Positions 1 to 12,722 are shown, counted from the first letter of the stretch. The stretch: DNA of 64,000 bases from Atherix ibis (GCA_958298945.1 OY282610.1:19554233-19618232); one strand, 5' to 3'. Notes: generated by a model not told the origin, from the letters alone. Made by a program: numbers and translations.

Positions 1-1075
1 AAATAAAACAAAAAAGAAATTTGTCAAAACAAAATGTATTATTTTATTTTAAAGTATAATCGATGGAATTATGTTTTAAAAATAATATCATTGAAATGGT
101 CGGTTCTGCTCCACTTACAGAATCGAATACGATAGTTTTAAATTTCGAATACCTTGTGCAATAAATACGGCTTTATTTCACGTATTTAATGTTCAATATT
201 CAAATTTTATTGCATCAATAATTGTTGGTTTATTGACATAAACCAATGACTGCAAATAATTTCACAAGAACAAGTCCGAAGGTTTTAAATCACAACTTCT
301 TGGCGGCCATTGCACATCTGCATTTGTTAAAATTATCCACTTGCCAAACTTTTTCCGCAATAAATTGCTTGTGTTATGGACTGTGTGGCACGCAGCACCA
401 TACATCTTCCAATTAAGACCACAAAAAGTTAATTAACATCGATCTGTACCGCTCACCATTGATGGTAAAATGCAAATCCTTCCTCATTTTCAAAAAAATA
501 AGGACCAATAATACCACTATGCCATAAACCACACTTTTTTGGAATGTAAAGGTTCGTCACGAGTAATTTATGGATTTGGCTTCAGCCCAGTAACAACAAG
601 TTTTTTTATTCACTGATTCAGACAAATGAAAATGCTTTTTCTTGGAATACTGAACATAATTTTCAATTGGTTCCAGAGAGAAATTACGGTGTTTGTGATA
701 CTCCAACGGTTTTAATTCTTGTATGATAAGAATTTTGTAAGAATGTAAGCCCAAATCCAATCGTATAAAATATGCCATGTTGTTGTGGCGGGCAGTGCCA
801 AATCTTCAGAACGCCTTGAAATCGATAAATTTGCGTATTTATCAATATTAACCTGCACGGCAGCAATATTCCCGGCACTTCAACCGGATGGTTCCACTAC
901 AGGCATACGAACATTATGTAAAGAGAGATTGTGTTCAAAACTTTCCACAGTTCAACGACAATGCGAAAACACTAAGTCGATTATGACGACCACCATAAAG
1001 TGGAAGAAGTGCTCGATAAGTTGCAATAAAAAAACGATTATTTTTTAATAAACATCAAAGATTTTTTGAGATTCA
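1..1075 (-). mobile_element. Degenerate IS630/Tc1-mariner-like transposase copy 1
   Basis: Read on the minus strand, 430-180 contains a decayed transposase C-terminus: a WPPRSCDL motif followed by a YVNKP stretch, which are recognisable in a widespread insect IS630-type (DDE_3) transposase. Further 5', 1050-560 gives N-terminal and middle parts including a HFHLS-VNK segment. The reading frame is broken by many stops and shifts, so no protein can be made. The copy continues off the left edge of the window or starts at it. A second copy in the same orientation lies at 7432-8470, and its 5' part is shared with the inverted repeat at 641-5183. Family level is clear; the exact lineage is not. Confidence 0.7.
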
Positions 1076-2095
1076 AATTCAAAACCAAAAAAAAAAAACA
1101 ACAATAAATCATGCGAAGGGAATCGAAGGGTTTTTGTCAAAAAATTTATTTATGTTCGTTTGATTGTTCGTGTTTTTTTTAAACAAATCGACCATTTTAT
1201 GATGGTTTTAAACTCCGCAACAATATATTTTAATCATTTAAACTTACTATGAAAACTGGCGTTCATTTTCACACCGACGGCTATGTTAACAAAACAAAAA
1301 ATAAAATTATCGAAACTGAGGCGTAGAAAATTCTTATGTAATTTTCAAAAAACCGATGCATCCTAAAAAAGTTAAGTCACTGTTTGGAACGTACGGTTTA
1401 TGGGTTAGTGGACTCTTTTTGAGAATGAGCTTTGGTTCCAACAAGATCTTGCGATTTGACGCTGTTGGAATATTTTCATTGAGGCTATTCGAAATGAAAA
1501 GAAAAATTTTCGAGAAAAAAAATTGAGGTCGTTTATCCACTTTTATTGGGAAAATTTCAACGTTCGGATACAAGCCGTCAAATTGAGTCGTGGTAGTCAT
1601 AAATATAATATTGTTCAAAAAAAAAAATTGTCTAATGACAGATGAAAATGCGTCTTATCTGAAAAGATGATTCTCTTAGAAAAAATCAGCATAATTTTCA
1701 AGTTATTCCAGAGCAAAATCAGTAAATTTACGGCGTTTCTTGTGCTATATGAATTTTGTAAAGATGTAATCCCAAATCCAACTATTGAAATTGATTAATT
1801 TGAGTCTTCATCACCACTTGCCTGAACGGTAGCAATATTCTCAGCACTTCGACCGGATCTTTGTCTTATTGGGACGTAATGAAATATTACGTTCAAAACT
1901 TTCCACACTTCGAAGAATATGCGAATATACTGAGCTGATTATGACGACCATTAAATGGAAAAAATGCTCGATAAGTTGCAAATAAATAACGATTATTTTG
2001 ATTTTTTTTAAAATGGATAGTTTACAGACATTGTTTAGGTGTGCATCTTTCCATGAATAAATTGTAAACCTTTCAGTAATAGAAGACTTTGGACA
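641..2095. repeat. Left arm of a 1.45-kb inverted repeat
   Basis: The reverse complement of this segment matches 3735-5183 along its whole length, block by block and in the right order. The outer edge is TTCCAAG with an adjoining CTCTCTGGAACC-type block, the middle holds GGATGCATCGGTTT and AACATAGCCGTCGG blocks, and the inner edge holds ATTTATTCATGGAAAGAT. Differences are scattered substitutions and small indels, so the duplication is not brand new. The arm itself is built from two tandem pieces of the IS630-like element's 5' half separated by about 650 bp of other sequence. Confidence 0.9.
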
Positions 2096-3734
2096 TTTCA
2101 AATATGCCCATCCAGGCTATTTGAAGACAAATCACTACTCCATATTGAAAAACAACTCATTTACCATATAAGAAGTTATTAACGAATAAGGATATTAAAG
2201 TTATTTTTAAGAACAAAATTCTTTTTCATACGCTGCAACACTTAACCCTGTAATGGCCATTGAAATTTGTCTACTTCTCGGAATGGAATTTTCTAAATTT
2301 CACTGAATTGTTGTTGTGGCTGTCAAAAATTTAATAAAAAATAAATTTTTTTAAAATTAACCTAAAACATTTCGAACTTAAAAAAAAAACATTGATAGCT
2401 AAATAAAAATCTGCACACTTTAAAAATGTATTAATTTAAAAAGGAAGAATTTTCTTTCTTTTTTAGGCTTGAGTATTCAACACTGTGGACCGCCCAGCGA
2501 TAGTGTACATCACCGACATCATTTGTTGAATGCGTTTATTGGGCGGAGTCTGACGGTTTTGTTGCTGGGATGCTGCCTGTCAGAGTTAGACTTTTGTTGC
2601 TCTCATAGAAAATGCACAATTCATTCGAGCGAGATAGCTTCAGTTCAATTGAACGCCCTATTCGTTTTGTTATCATCCGAACAAGGACTTTTTGCAAGAA
2701 TCAAATTTGACCCACCTCTGACTTGAAAATAAAAGGATGCTCAGCTCTTTTCTACAGATTAGTTAACTTCTTCTATTCAGCGTGAATGTTGCAATCATAT
2801 AAATTTGATTTGATTCGAAAATTTCACTTTTATTAACAATTTTTTTTTCTCCTATACAAAAGAAAAATATATATAAAAAAATAGTGTAAGTTAATTAATT
2901 TACCATCAATAGAAGTGATTTTATTTTATATTAATTAATTTTCGTATATTTACCACTGCATGAAGGTGATTAGTTATTTTGAAAATAGTGCATTCTTGAA
3001 AATTGATACTTGAAAATTAATCTATATTGGACAAGCTTTTATCATTACCATCATAATTATTTGAATCAATTTTTGGTTCAATTCGATAATTAAAAATTTA
3101 TATTGAATGCTTGCAATTACAAATAAGTGAATGAAATTATTTGAATGTAAAAATATGGTATTTATAAGATAATTTGTAGTGTATTTAAATACAAATTAGT
3201 TGTGCAGATTTATAAATTATTTTACACAATTCAATATTCACAAATTAAAGAAATAATAATGATAATTATAATTAAAATAAATCTGATATTAATAGTGAAC
3301 AACTTATGCTATTATATTGAATTGATTATTAAAGAAAAAAAATTTTTTTTTTGACAATATTTTATTTTACATTGATTATATTTACTTTAATAAAAGGAAA
3401 AATTTTAAATTATTTTTTGTTTGTTTGTTAAAATTTTATATTTTTAATTTAATAAAGTACTTTTTTTTTAAATATATATTGTATATTTAACGGATGGTGG
3501 ATTAGGTGAGAATTTCAAAAAAAAGACACTACTAGAAGATATAGTATGTCAGTTGACTTTAAGCCAAATAAAAATACCTCCTTTAACTTGATGATGATTA
3601 ATTTTAATTAAATCGACTAATAACTTTAGTTTTGGTGTTAATTTTTTTTTAAGACTATCGCGTTTGGAACTTGGTTTAGGTCAATTGTTTAGGAGAAAGA
3701 CAGTGGTTAATTCGTGGGACTTAGTCTTTTTGAG
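2096..3734. other. Spacer between the inverted-repeat arms, no gene recognised
   Basis: Mostly AT-rich sequence without a supported gene. A locally GC-richer island at about 2470-2800 contains an open frame of 85 codons, but with no recognisable domain. The island ends with AATAAAAGG and a TTCAGCGTGAATG stretch. It could be a solo LTR or another promoter-like relic; the evidence is weak. Confidence 0.4.
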
Positions 3735-5183
3735 TTAAAATCTTCTGTCACTGTCAGTTGTATTAAGAAAAGCTTACAATTTATTCATGGAAAGATACAA
3801 ACCAAAACAATGTCTGTAAATTATCAAATTTTTTTAAATAAAAATAATCGTTCTTTTATTGCAACTTATCGAGCACTTCTTCCACTTTATGGTCGTTATA
3901 ATTGGTCCAGTATGTTCGCATATGCTTCGAAGTGCCGAGAATATTGCTACCGTTCAGGCGAGTGGTGATGAAGACTCAAATTAATCAATTTCAATAATAT
4001 GGCGTATTTTACAATTGGATTTGGGCTTAGATCCTTACAAAATTCATATAGCACAAGAAACGCCGTAAATTTGCTGGTTTTACTCTGGAATAACTTGAAA
4101 ATTATGCTGGTTTTTTATAAGAAAATTATTTTCTCAGATAAGACGCATTTTCATCTGTCATTAGACAAATTTTTTTTTTTGAATAATATTATTTTTATGA
4201 CTACCACGACTCAATTTGAAGGCTTGTATTCGAACGTTGAAATTTTCCCAATAAAAGTGGATTAACGACCTCAATTTTTTTCGAAAATTTTTCTTTTCAT
4301 TTCAAATAGCCTCAAAGAAAATATTGCAAAAGCGTCAAATTGCAAGATCTTGGTGTGCAATTCATACCAGCGTTTTGTGAGATTATATTCGATCACCGAA
4401 TTAAATGTGTAACAAACTGATTTTTTCAGAATGAGAAAAGCTCATTCTCAAAAAGATTCCACTAGCCCCTAAACCGTACCAAATAGTGACTTAACTTTTT
4501 TAGGATGCATCGGTTTATTTGAAAATTGCATAAGAATTTTCAACGCCTCAGTTTCGATAATTTTACTTTTTGTTTTGTTAACATAGCCGTCGGTGTGAAA
4601 ATGAACGCCAGTTTTCGTAGTAAGTTAAAATGATGAAAATACGTTGTTGTGGACTCTAAAACCATCAGAAAATGGTCGATTTATTTTTTTTAAAATACGA
4701 ACAGTCAAACGAACATAAATAAATTTTTTAACAAAAACCCTTCGCATGATTGTTTTTTTTTGTTTGGTTTTGAATTTGAATCTCAAAAAATCTTTGATAT
4801 TTATTTAAAATAATCGTTCTTTTATTGCAACTTATCGAGCACTTCTTCCATTTTATGGTCGTCATAATCGACCTAATGTTTTCGCATATTCGTTGAACTG
4901 TGGAAAGTTTTGTACGCAATCTTTCTTTATACAATGTTCGTATGCCAGTAATGGAACTATCCGGTCGAAGTGGCGGGAATATTACTACCGTTCAGGAAAG
5001 TATTGTTAAGTACCCAAATTTATCGATTTCAAGGCGTTTTCAAGATTTGGAACTGTTTTACGATTTGATTTAGGCTTACATTCTTACAAAATTCTTATCA
5101 CACAAGAATTGAAGCCGTTGGAGTATCACAAACGCCGTAATTTCTCTCTAGAACCAATTGAAAATTACGTTGAGTTTTCCAAG
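3735..5183. repeat. Right arm of a 1.45-kb inverted repeat
   Basis: This is the inverted partner of 641-2095. On the plus strand it reads element leader, N-terminal part (3840-4190), a foreign block (4190-4728), then a second N-terminal part (4728-5183). The HFHLS motif of the IS630-type transposase appears at about 4147. Frames are broken by stops. The arms are about 1.45 kb and the spacer about 1.64 kb. Confidence 0.9.
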
Positions 5184-7431
5184 ATAAATTGAAGTTGTTC
5201 AAAAAAAAAAAACTAACATAAAATAATAAATTACTTGAATAAATTTTAGAAAATCGCACTGAAATATATCAATTGAACATAAATTTTCTTAAATAACAAT
5301 TAGTGTGAGCTTAGGGAAACTTAAAGAAAAAAAATTATGAAAAAATGACAAAAAGGAGAAATTTAAAAAAATAAAAATTACTTCGTTAGGTAGAAAAGGT
5401 AATATTACCGGAATAAATTAAATTCCCATCGTATAAAAATTCCTATTATTGTTGATATTTATTTTTCGATTTGTTAACGAAACACAGAAAAATAATACAA
5501 AAAAAAAAAAAAAAAACCAAATCAACCAGTTTTTTGTTTGTTAAGAAATTTATAAATATTATAAAATTTCTAATCACGTTTTAGCAATAGAACATAAAGA
5601 AAATATTATGTTAGAAGAATTTAAAAACATAAGCAGAAAAAAAGGACACCAAAATCGAAATTTCGGTTATAGAAGTTGGTTTTTTTTTTGTTTAAATTCA
5701 ATATTCCATTAATATTTGATTTGATTGCTTATCGAATACTAAACGAAAGAGATAACAATATATGACTTTCTACTATCAACTATGCCATTTTGATGGTATT
5801 GAATTGTCCTCTTCGGATATCATATTGTGTGCAATAAAAATAAAAAAGGAAGAAAATGTTAAATATTTCGTTGCCAAACCAAAAAATAATAACTCAGCTA
5901 TTATTATTGATTCATATTAAATTCACCCTCATCCATAAAGGAAGGACAAAACAGGAAAGTGACAACGATGTGACCACATCAAAACGGGTTCAACCCTCAA
6001 GCGAACAAATTATTCTATAAGAATTTCCTTGCAAATATTTCGATGCGTGCGAATAATAATAATATCTGCCATAAAGGACGAAAATAGAAATTGTATCAAA
6101 AAAAAAAAAAAAAGTTGTTATAAAAACGAAAACGTGAATGAAAATAATAATAGTAGTAATAAATAAATAAACACTTTTGGTTTAACACCTCTTCAGGAAA
6201 CCTTTTCATAAGAATGTGATTTTCTTGGTCGTGTGCCAAAAAGGGGTAACCTGATTATTAACCAAATACAGGCTCTATTAGCGTTTTTCATTAGGCTGTA
6301 AACATAGTCTATTGTTGCAGGGTGTTGTATTCACCTATTGTTGTGTTTACATTAAAAATATGTTTGCACTAAAAATATGTTTACACTAAAAATACAATAA
6401 GAATAATAATAGGTAACAACAATGTTGAAATTCAATTCGATTATGGATGACTTTCTGTTCAAGAAGGGATGTACTCAGCCATATTCAATATGGGGATGAG
6501 ATGGTTGCTATTGAATTATAATAGTACGGTTGCAATCTAATAAAAGAAAGAATTTGATCTGTGGAAAAATATCTTTTTTAATTTTATTTCTATTAAAAAC
6601 TCCTTTTTGATATATTAAGTATAAATAGTTTTATGCAATAATAATAAAACATATTTAAAATATAATTTTTAATAAAAAAAATCTTTTAAAATACAATATT
6701 ATTCAAATAGTTGCTACACGATTTCTTTTAAGAAAGTTTCCGACAACTTAATGATTGTGGTTATTTAAATTCTCTTAAGTTTGATGATTTACATTTGTTT
6801 TGATAGGAAAAGTCAAACGGCGTCAAATCGAACAATCTTGACAATATCAAATCTTAAAAATACGCATCATGGAATTTTTTCGCAAAATAAAACCAATTTT
6901 TTTTATATTTTATAGTGTTTAATGTAATTTTGTTAAAATCATATATTGTCCAGATGAAAAGCTTCAAGTTTAGATCTAAAAACATTGATTATCATACGGC
7001 AATAGTATTCCAAATCGACGGTGACAGTCTTTCTAAAGAAATATATGTAAAAAACAGCTTCAAACGAAAATTCGAATCAGATAGTAATTTTTTTACAGAT
7101 ATAATAGCTTCTATATATGGTAGTTATATGGAGTTTTTTTTTAAATTCTTCTATATATGACAATTTTGTTTATTGATATATCCATCGGGCAAAAAATGAT
7201 TTGTGTTCGAAAAATCAGCATCTAAAGCCTCTAACGTTTTTCTATTTTAACGTCCTGTTTGATAATTATATAATTAATAATATCAAATGGCATTATTTTT
7301 AACTATTTAAATATAGTCTTAAATAAAATACATATATAAAAAATATTATATACTAGGACTATACTTTTGAAACTATAAAATGGATAATAAACAGGATTTT
7401 TCAATAAGAGTGATCTGTGTTGTTTTTTTTT
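5184..7431. other. Gene-free AT-rich stretch
   Basis: No coding region or RNA gene can be supported. There are homopolymer A runs near 5502-5518 and 6100-6113, and one small tandem repeat (6344-6394). A short piece at about 6820-6850 resembles blocks inside the inverted-repeat arms (a GCGTCAAATCG core), so it is probably another transposon scrap. The 81-codon frame at 6915-7160 has no family resemblance and was not called. Confidence 0.5.
6344..6394. repeat. 17-bp tandem repeat, three copies
   Basis: Three adjacent copies of TGTTTRCAYTAAAAATA occupy 6344-6360, 6361-6377 and 6378-6394, differing at two positions. Confidence 0.9.
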
Positions 7432-8470
7432 ACAAATAAAACAAAAAAGCAATGTAACAGACAAAAAATTATAATTTTATTTTTTAAGTATAATCGATGG
7501 AATTTTGTTTTAAAAATAACATTATTCAAATAGCCGGTTCTGCTTCGTTTACAAAACCGAATATGAACATATCGAACACCTTCAGCAATAAATCCGATCT
7601 TATTTCAAGTATTTGGCAGTCAATATTCAATTTTAATGCATAAATAGTTGCTGGTTTATTGACATAAACCAATGACTTCAAATAATTTCATAAGAAGAGG
7701 TCCAAAGGTTTAAAAGCACAACTTCTTGAAGGCCATTGCACATCTGCATTACTTAAAATTATCGACTCGCCAAATTTTTCCCGCAATAAATCAATTATGA
7801 CATGGGCTGTGTGGTACGTAACGCCGCACATATTCGTTAAAGCAATATCATCCAATTCAGGCTACAAAACGTTCATTATCATCGATCTGTGCCACTCACT
7901 ATTGACAGTAACAGCAGCTCCTTCCTCATTTGCAAAAAATAAGGACCAATGATGCCACCGTGCCATAAACCATATCAAAGCGTCACTTTTACGGAATTTA
8001 TGGATTGGCTTCAGATCAGGAACGACAATTTTATTTATTCACCATTCTGGAGAAATGAATATCTTGAAAAATTCAGCATTCTTTTCAAGTTGTTCCGGAG
8101 CAAAATCAGCAAATTCACGGCATTTGAAAAGGTCCAACGGCTTCAATTCTCGCGTGATAAGAATTTTGTAAGGATATAAGCCCTACCGTAAAATATGCCA
8201 TATTGTTGTGGCGGACAGTCCCAAATGTTGGGAACGCCGTGAAAACGATAAATTTGCCCCTTCATCGACGAATACCGAACACACTAGTACGATTATGATG
8301 ACCATAAATTCGACATTGTGCTCGATAAGTTGCAATAAAAGAACGATTATTTTAATTTAAAAAATTATATAATTTTCAAGCATTATTGAGACTTGCAGCT
8401 TGCTATAAATAAATTGTAAATCTTATACTTAATACAACTGACAGTAACAAAGGATTTTCAAATTTTAACT
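7432..8470 (-). mobile_element. Degenerate IS630/Tc1-mariner-like transposase copy 2
   Basis: It aligns with copy 1 from its first bases (AAATAAAACAAAAAAG, GTATAATCGATGGAATT) through the middle part. Its 5' end continues into the leader shared with the inverted-repeat arms (ATAAATTGTAAATCTTATACTTAATACAACTGACAGTAAC region near 8410-8450). On the minus strand the transposase frame is interrupted by many stops. It is a dead copy. Because it keeps the leader, it helps place the element's 5' end near 8470. Confidence 0.7.
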
Positions 8471-8559
8471 ATGGCCACATAAATTCAAGTTTCTTATCCA
8501 GTAAAATTCAAAGGTTAGTAGCAATTTGTGCACGTTTAATTGTAGATGCCGAAAACTTG
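8471..8559. other. Short unassigned gap
   Basis: Nothing recognisable between the IS630-like copy and the non-LTR fragment. Confidence 0.4.
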
Positions 8560-9744
8560 TAAGAGAAAATGCGAAGATTTAGGTGTCTGGAAAATATCTG
8601 GACATTTATCCAAATTCAATGCAAGACCATTTAAAGCGCATCAATTATTAAATAAGTTTAAATCCTCCTTATTGAAATTTTCAATTTAAAAAAAAGAAAG
8701 TTTTATATCATCCGCAAATATTAAAATTTTGAAGTTCTTAATTACTTAAACAATATTAAATCAATGGCAAGAATAAAAAGTAATGGGCCAAGATGGCTAC
8801 CCTACGGAACACCAGTAAGTGCTTCAAAATCTCTTGATAAATACGTGCGAAAAGATACGTTATAGGTTCTATCAGATAAGTATGAACTAAACCAATCAAG
8901 AAGAATTGGAGAAATCTCATTTTCTTTAGTTTAAACAAAATAATCGATTGAAGAATTTTATCAAATTCCTTACTAAAGTCAGTGTAGATGCAGTGAGTTT
9001 GTAAAGCTTTAGAAAAATTATTTTAAAAAAAAGTTTTTGATCTGAAAGGCATAAAACCATGATGATTAGGTAAAATAAAGCAACTATACTGCTTTGAGAT
9101 ACTCGATAATTACTTTCAAAATAACTTTGAGATACTCAATAATTTTACTATAGGTCTTTAGTTGATAACCTCATTTTTAGAATATTTTTTAAAAACCAGT
9201 ATTATGAAGGACTGGTTCCAAACTTTACCACTCTGGATTGATTTTTTTTAAAAATACGAATAATTTCCAGAGAAGAAATTAAAGCAGCGATGGAGCATGA
9301 TTTAATAAAAATAGGAGGAACACCATCAGGTTCATAGAAATCACCTATTCATAATAATACCATGAGTTATTACAGGCATTAATTCTAAAGAAATCGGTAG
9401 ATCAGAAAGATATATAAAATCATTTACATTAATTTAAAGACGATCAGAGGAAAAGACATCCTCAAATTAAGATGTGAAAAAATCAGCTATGATACGAGTA
9501 ATAGCGTTATTGCTGAAAAATCCATCATAAACAATCAATTTTCCTTTTCATTTTAATAAATTTAAAAAAAGATCGAGGATCCTTGTAAAAGTTGATTCGA
9601 AAATTATTAAGATAATCGTTATACATAGAAGAGCACAGGATTTTAAATACATTAAAATACAATAGATGGTGCTATCGGAATAGGAAGAAAAGTTCTTAAG
9701 ATGCAAATAAGCCTTCCACAATCGATTTTTTTTTCTTCCTCTTC
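8560..9744 (-). mobile_element. Non-LTR retrotransposon reverse transcriptase fragment, lineage 1
   Basis: On the minus strand the segment around 8830-8755 reads SGVP-GSHLGPLLF-like, the reverse transcriptase motif just before the catalytic strand. About 8725-8700 reads ADDIKL, the catalytic D-D block. The order of motifs fits one RT palm domain. Numerous stops and shifts interrupt it (a stop replaces Gln in the VPQG motif), so it is a relic. The part between 9060 and 9744 probably carries the upstream part of the same protein but is too decayed to align by eye. It is distinct from the lineage that starts at about 9745. Confidence 0.65.
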
Positions 9745-10080
9745 TGTTCATTTACCATCATTCTCCATCTCTTAAACCAGAATTGAAGGTTGTGTATATG
9801 GGATTATAAATTGTTGGAAGCTATGTCAGGATTTGTATAGGTAGCAAGTATGGCCGTATCATCTGAATAAGTAGCTATGATAGTAATAGGATAAGGTGGG
9901 ATGTCATGGGTATAAATATTATATAAAATGGGACCACCGATACTACCTTGTGGGACTCCGGCTAGAATAGAATATATTTCTGAGGATTCTGAGTTAATTG
10001 CAACTTGGAAATAACGTTGGGAGAGCCATATATTAAAACCCTATTACACGTATACCAAACAATAATCAACCCTTCTATTG
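9745..10080 (-). mobile_element. Jockey-like RT fragment, lineage 2, piece a
   Basis: On the minus strand 9960-9850 reads AGVPQGSIGGPILYNIYTHD followed by a Y-S-DD motif (YSDDTAI). This is the core of a jockey-type reverse transcriptase. The same region recurs in decayed form at 10790-10960, so piece a is a separate copy or a rearranged part of the next one. Frame breaks are present outside the core. Confidence 0.75.
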
Positions 10081-10648
10081 TTATTTGGGGAAAAAAATTC
10101 CTTAAAAAGTATTTACAAATATTTTATTAATTTAAAAAAAAAACGTTTTAGTATGAAAATTAAGATAATTTAAATAAAAAATATTTAATTTCTTACTTTT
10201 TTGAATTTTTGTGTTTTCTTTTTAAGTTCATTTTTGATCTACAACTACAACTAGGAGACTTTTGAATAACCACACTTCATCTTTGATAACCTATTGTTTT
10301 GACATTTCACATGACAGCGCTGTCATTCTTGTACATTTATATTTTACCATAGCCACCATTCCTTTGTAAAAACGACAAAGAACATTTTTGGCTGAATTGC
10401 CACATAAACAAGCAAAATTGTCAGATTGAATTGTCTCGATGACCTAGGAATTAGAACGTAGTGACGAACCTCAAAGTTCAATTCCATAAGTCCAAATAGG
10501 TTTAATAATTGTGTTGAATATACAAAGGTTTTAACATTTATTGTTGGCTTGGACCGGTTACCCAGTAATCAAAGTTGTTGTCGATAAGTTCTGTTAGTTC
10601 TACAGTCTTTTTTGTCTTGTATGTATATTCCGGGTCAATATCTTATCT
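10081..10648. other. Gene-free stretch
   Basis: AT-rich at its left, more balanced from 10240 to 10620. No frame or repeat family recognised. Confidence 0.4.
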
Positions 10649-10756
10649 AGGTTAAGGAAAATGAAAAAGAAGAATAGTCACATTACTTGTTAAAGTCCTT
10701 AGTAACGCACTTTAACAAGTAATGTCACCATTCTTCTTTTTCATTTACCTTAACCT
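10649..10756. repeat. Short-loop foldback palindrome, 48-bp arms
   Basis: Arms 10649-10696 and 10709-10756 are reverse complements with three mismatches in 48 positions; the loop is 12 nt. The right arm continues directly into jockey-like lineage 2 sequence (compare TTCATTTACC at 9749). This suggests that the left arm is an inverted copy made from the retrotransposon end. Confidence 0.95.
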
Positions 10757-11880
10757 TCTATCTCTTTAGTCAGGACCAGGCTTGCCAATTATAGATATGG
10801 AATTTTAAATCCTCGAAGGATCAGATGGGATATTATGGGTATAAATGTTATATAAATAGGGCCTGAAGATACTACATTGTAGAACTCCAGCTGAAATAGT
10901 ATGTATTTTTAAGAATTCTGTATTAACTGGTAATTGGAAATGACCTTGTCAGAGATACATGGAAATTTATAATAAATGTATAATTGGTATGTTGAAAGAA
11001 GGGTGCTCTTGAGTTTTCAGTCGAGGCCAGGTTGCCATAGACGATCAAAAGCTTGGGAGATATCGAAAAATACTCCTGGGCAATATTCTTTCCTTTCAAG
11101 AGAGGATGCAATGTGATCAATAACGCGATGACATTGCAGAATTGTGAAGTGTTCAGATCGGAAGACATATTGGTGATCAGGAATAATTTGTTCATTAACT
11201 AGGAATAGGTAGAGTCGTTTTAGTAGGTGGAAGGCTGATAGGTCTATAGGAAGAAGAAGACGCGATTAACGGGTTTATTTGGTTTAGGAATCATTTTAAT
11301 GACAGACAATTTCCAGATTAAGGGAGAATAGGTATTGAGCAGGAATATCATTGAAATTGTATGTAATTAAATATAAAGCTTTTCGGGAAATTTGTTTCAG
11401 AATATAAGCTGTTATTACATTATAACTAGGAGATATTTTATTATTAAGGCACAGAATAACAGATTTAATTGGCGAGGACTCAAAATTTTTGGAACGAAGA
11501 CTCATAGGGACTGGAAACATTATTTCTTCGATAATTTTGGTAGTACGCGATTTGTTTTCTATACGATCATGTGGAGCAAAAGTATTTATCTTAATACACA
11601 TTAATGTTGTTTGCTGTTTTTAACGTTCGTTTTAAGTTAATCTGCTGATCTAATTTGTTTCTAAATATGTTCCAATCTATTTTGCCATTTATGTGCCTAG
11701 GAGGCCTAAAATTAATGGTAAAGAGAACAGAACTATGATCAAACTTTAAATCGGAAAGAGTTTCAATTCATGATAATTGGAGGAGTGCTAATTGAGGATA
11801 TTAGGTCCAGTATGTACGATTTGGAGGGGAAGTTATTTGGTATGATGTATGGGATAGAGCTTCTCGAAGAATCTTTCCTC
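10757..11880 (-). mobile_element. Jockey-like retrotransposon fragment, lineage 2, piece b
   Basis: On the minus strand, from 11880 down to 10760, the order is: the end of an endonuclease-like part (DHSSVLFTIN-like around 11740-11690), then RT start motifs (SPSYNVITAYILKQ around 11430-11390), then the FDISQAFDRLW motif near 11060-11040, then a decayed VPQG block near 10900. This is the order of a jockey-type ORF2. Several stops and shifts break it. Related pieces lie at 9745-10080, 14690-14810, 16033-16640 and 21460-21720. Confidence 0.8.
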
Positions 11881-12134
11881 GAGAGTTCACAACGCGGCAA
11901 CAAAATTTACTTTTATTAAATTTCCTGATTAATACCACTTTAGTTTTGAATTATTTTCAATTTTCCCGTTTATTCTTTTCATTAATCCAAATGTGAATTT
12001 TTGGTGAAAATGAAATTCTTAAAATGGATTTTTCTACAAATTATTTCGTTAAATTTTTTCCATTATTATACAAAAGTTTGGGGAAATATAATTCCATAAT
12101 TTTTTCGCTATGATGGCTGTAGTGATATATAATA
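11881..12134. other. Unassigned gap before mariner fragment
   Basis: No feature recognised. The last two bases (12133-12134, TA) are the expected mariner target dinucleotide. Confidence 0.4.
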
Positions 12135-12722
12135 CGAGGTCTGTTGAAAAAGTATCGCGAATTTTGAATTTCCGCGGGTTACGTAACATATATTCGATTT
12201 TCGATTTTTTATGGCATTATGTTGGTACTCATATTTCTCACTTATGCCGACAAGTTCGGCCATTTTGAATGTTCAGTTAATTTTTGACAGCTGCTTTGCT
12301 TGCACGTGTTTTGGCTCGTCTTCGATTTTTGCCCATTTTCGACCAAAAACAGAATCGCATTAACATTGCTAAGGAGCTTTTGGACTCTGTACGCCACGAC
12401 CCAAATTTCCTCCAGAGGGTCATAACTAGTGACAAATCATGGGTTTATAGTTATGACGTGGAAACCAAAGCTCAATCATCCCAATGGAAGCGGCCGCACG
12501 AGCCAAGACCGAAAACAGCGCGCCAAGTTCGGTCGAATGTGAACCCAGAAACGCCCGGATTTGTGGAAGAACAAAAATTGGCTTCGCACCATGATAACCC
12601 CCTGCTCATGCATCGTTGTTTGTGCGGGAATTTTCGCCCAAAAACAACACACTTATAATGCCGCAGCCACTGTATTCCCCGGATCTGGCCCCCTGTGACT
12701 TTTTCTTGTTCCCGAAACAGAT
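12135..12722 (+). mobile_element. Truncated mariner copy, same lineage as 23254-24541
   Basis: It starts with the terminal repeat CGAGGTCTGTTGAAAAAG right after a TA, matching both ends of the 1288-bp element at 23254-24541. The transposase reads on the plus strand but an internal deletion joins the leader and extreme N-terminus (12240-12335) to the middle part (12336 on, KQNRINIAKELLDSVR). It retains TSDKSWVYSYD (first catalytic Asp region, about 12430-12460) and SPDLAPCDFFLF (third Asp, about 12675-12710). The second-Asp block is shortened. The right terminal repeat is absent: the copy stops where the next mariner begins. Confidence 0.85.

Noticed and set aside
2469..2726. 85-codon frame as a gene
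   Set aside because: No domain, no neighbours in an operon-like or exon-like arrangement; more likely part of a repeat.
6915..7160. 81-codon frame as a gene
   Set aside because: Composition of random AT-rich sequence and no recognisable motif.
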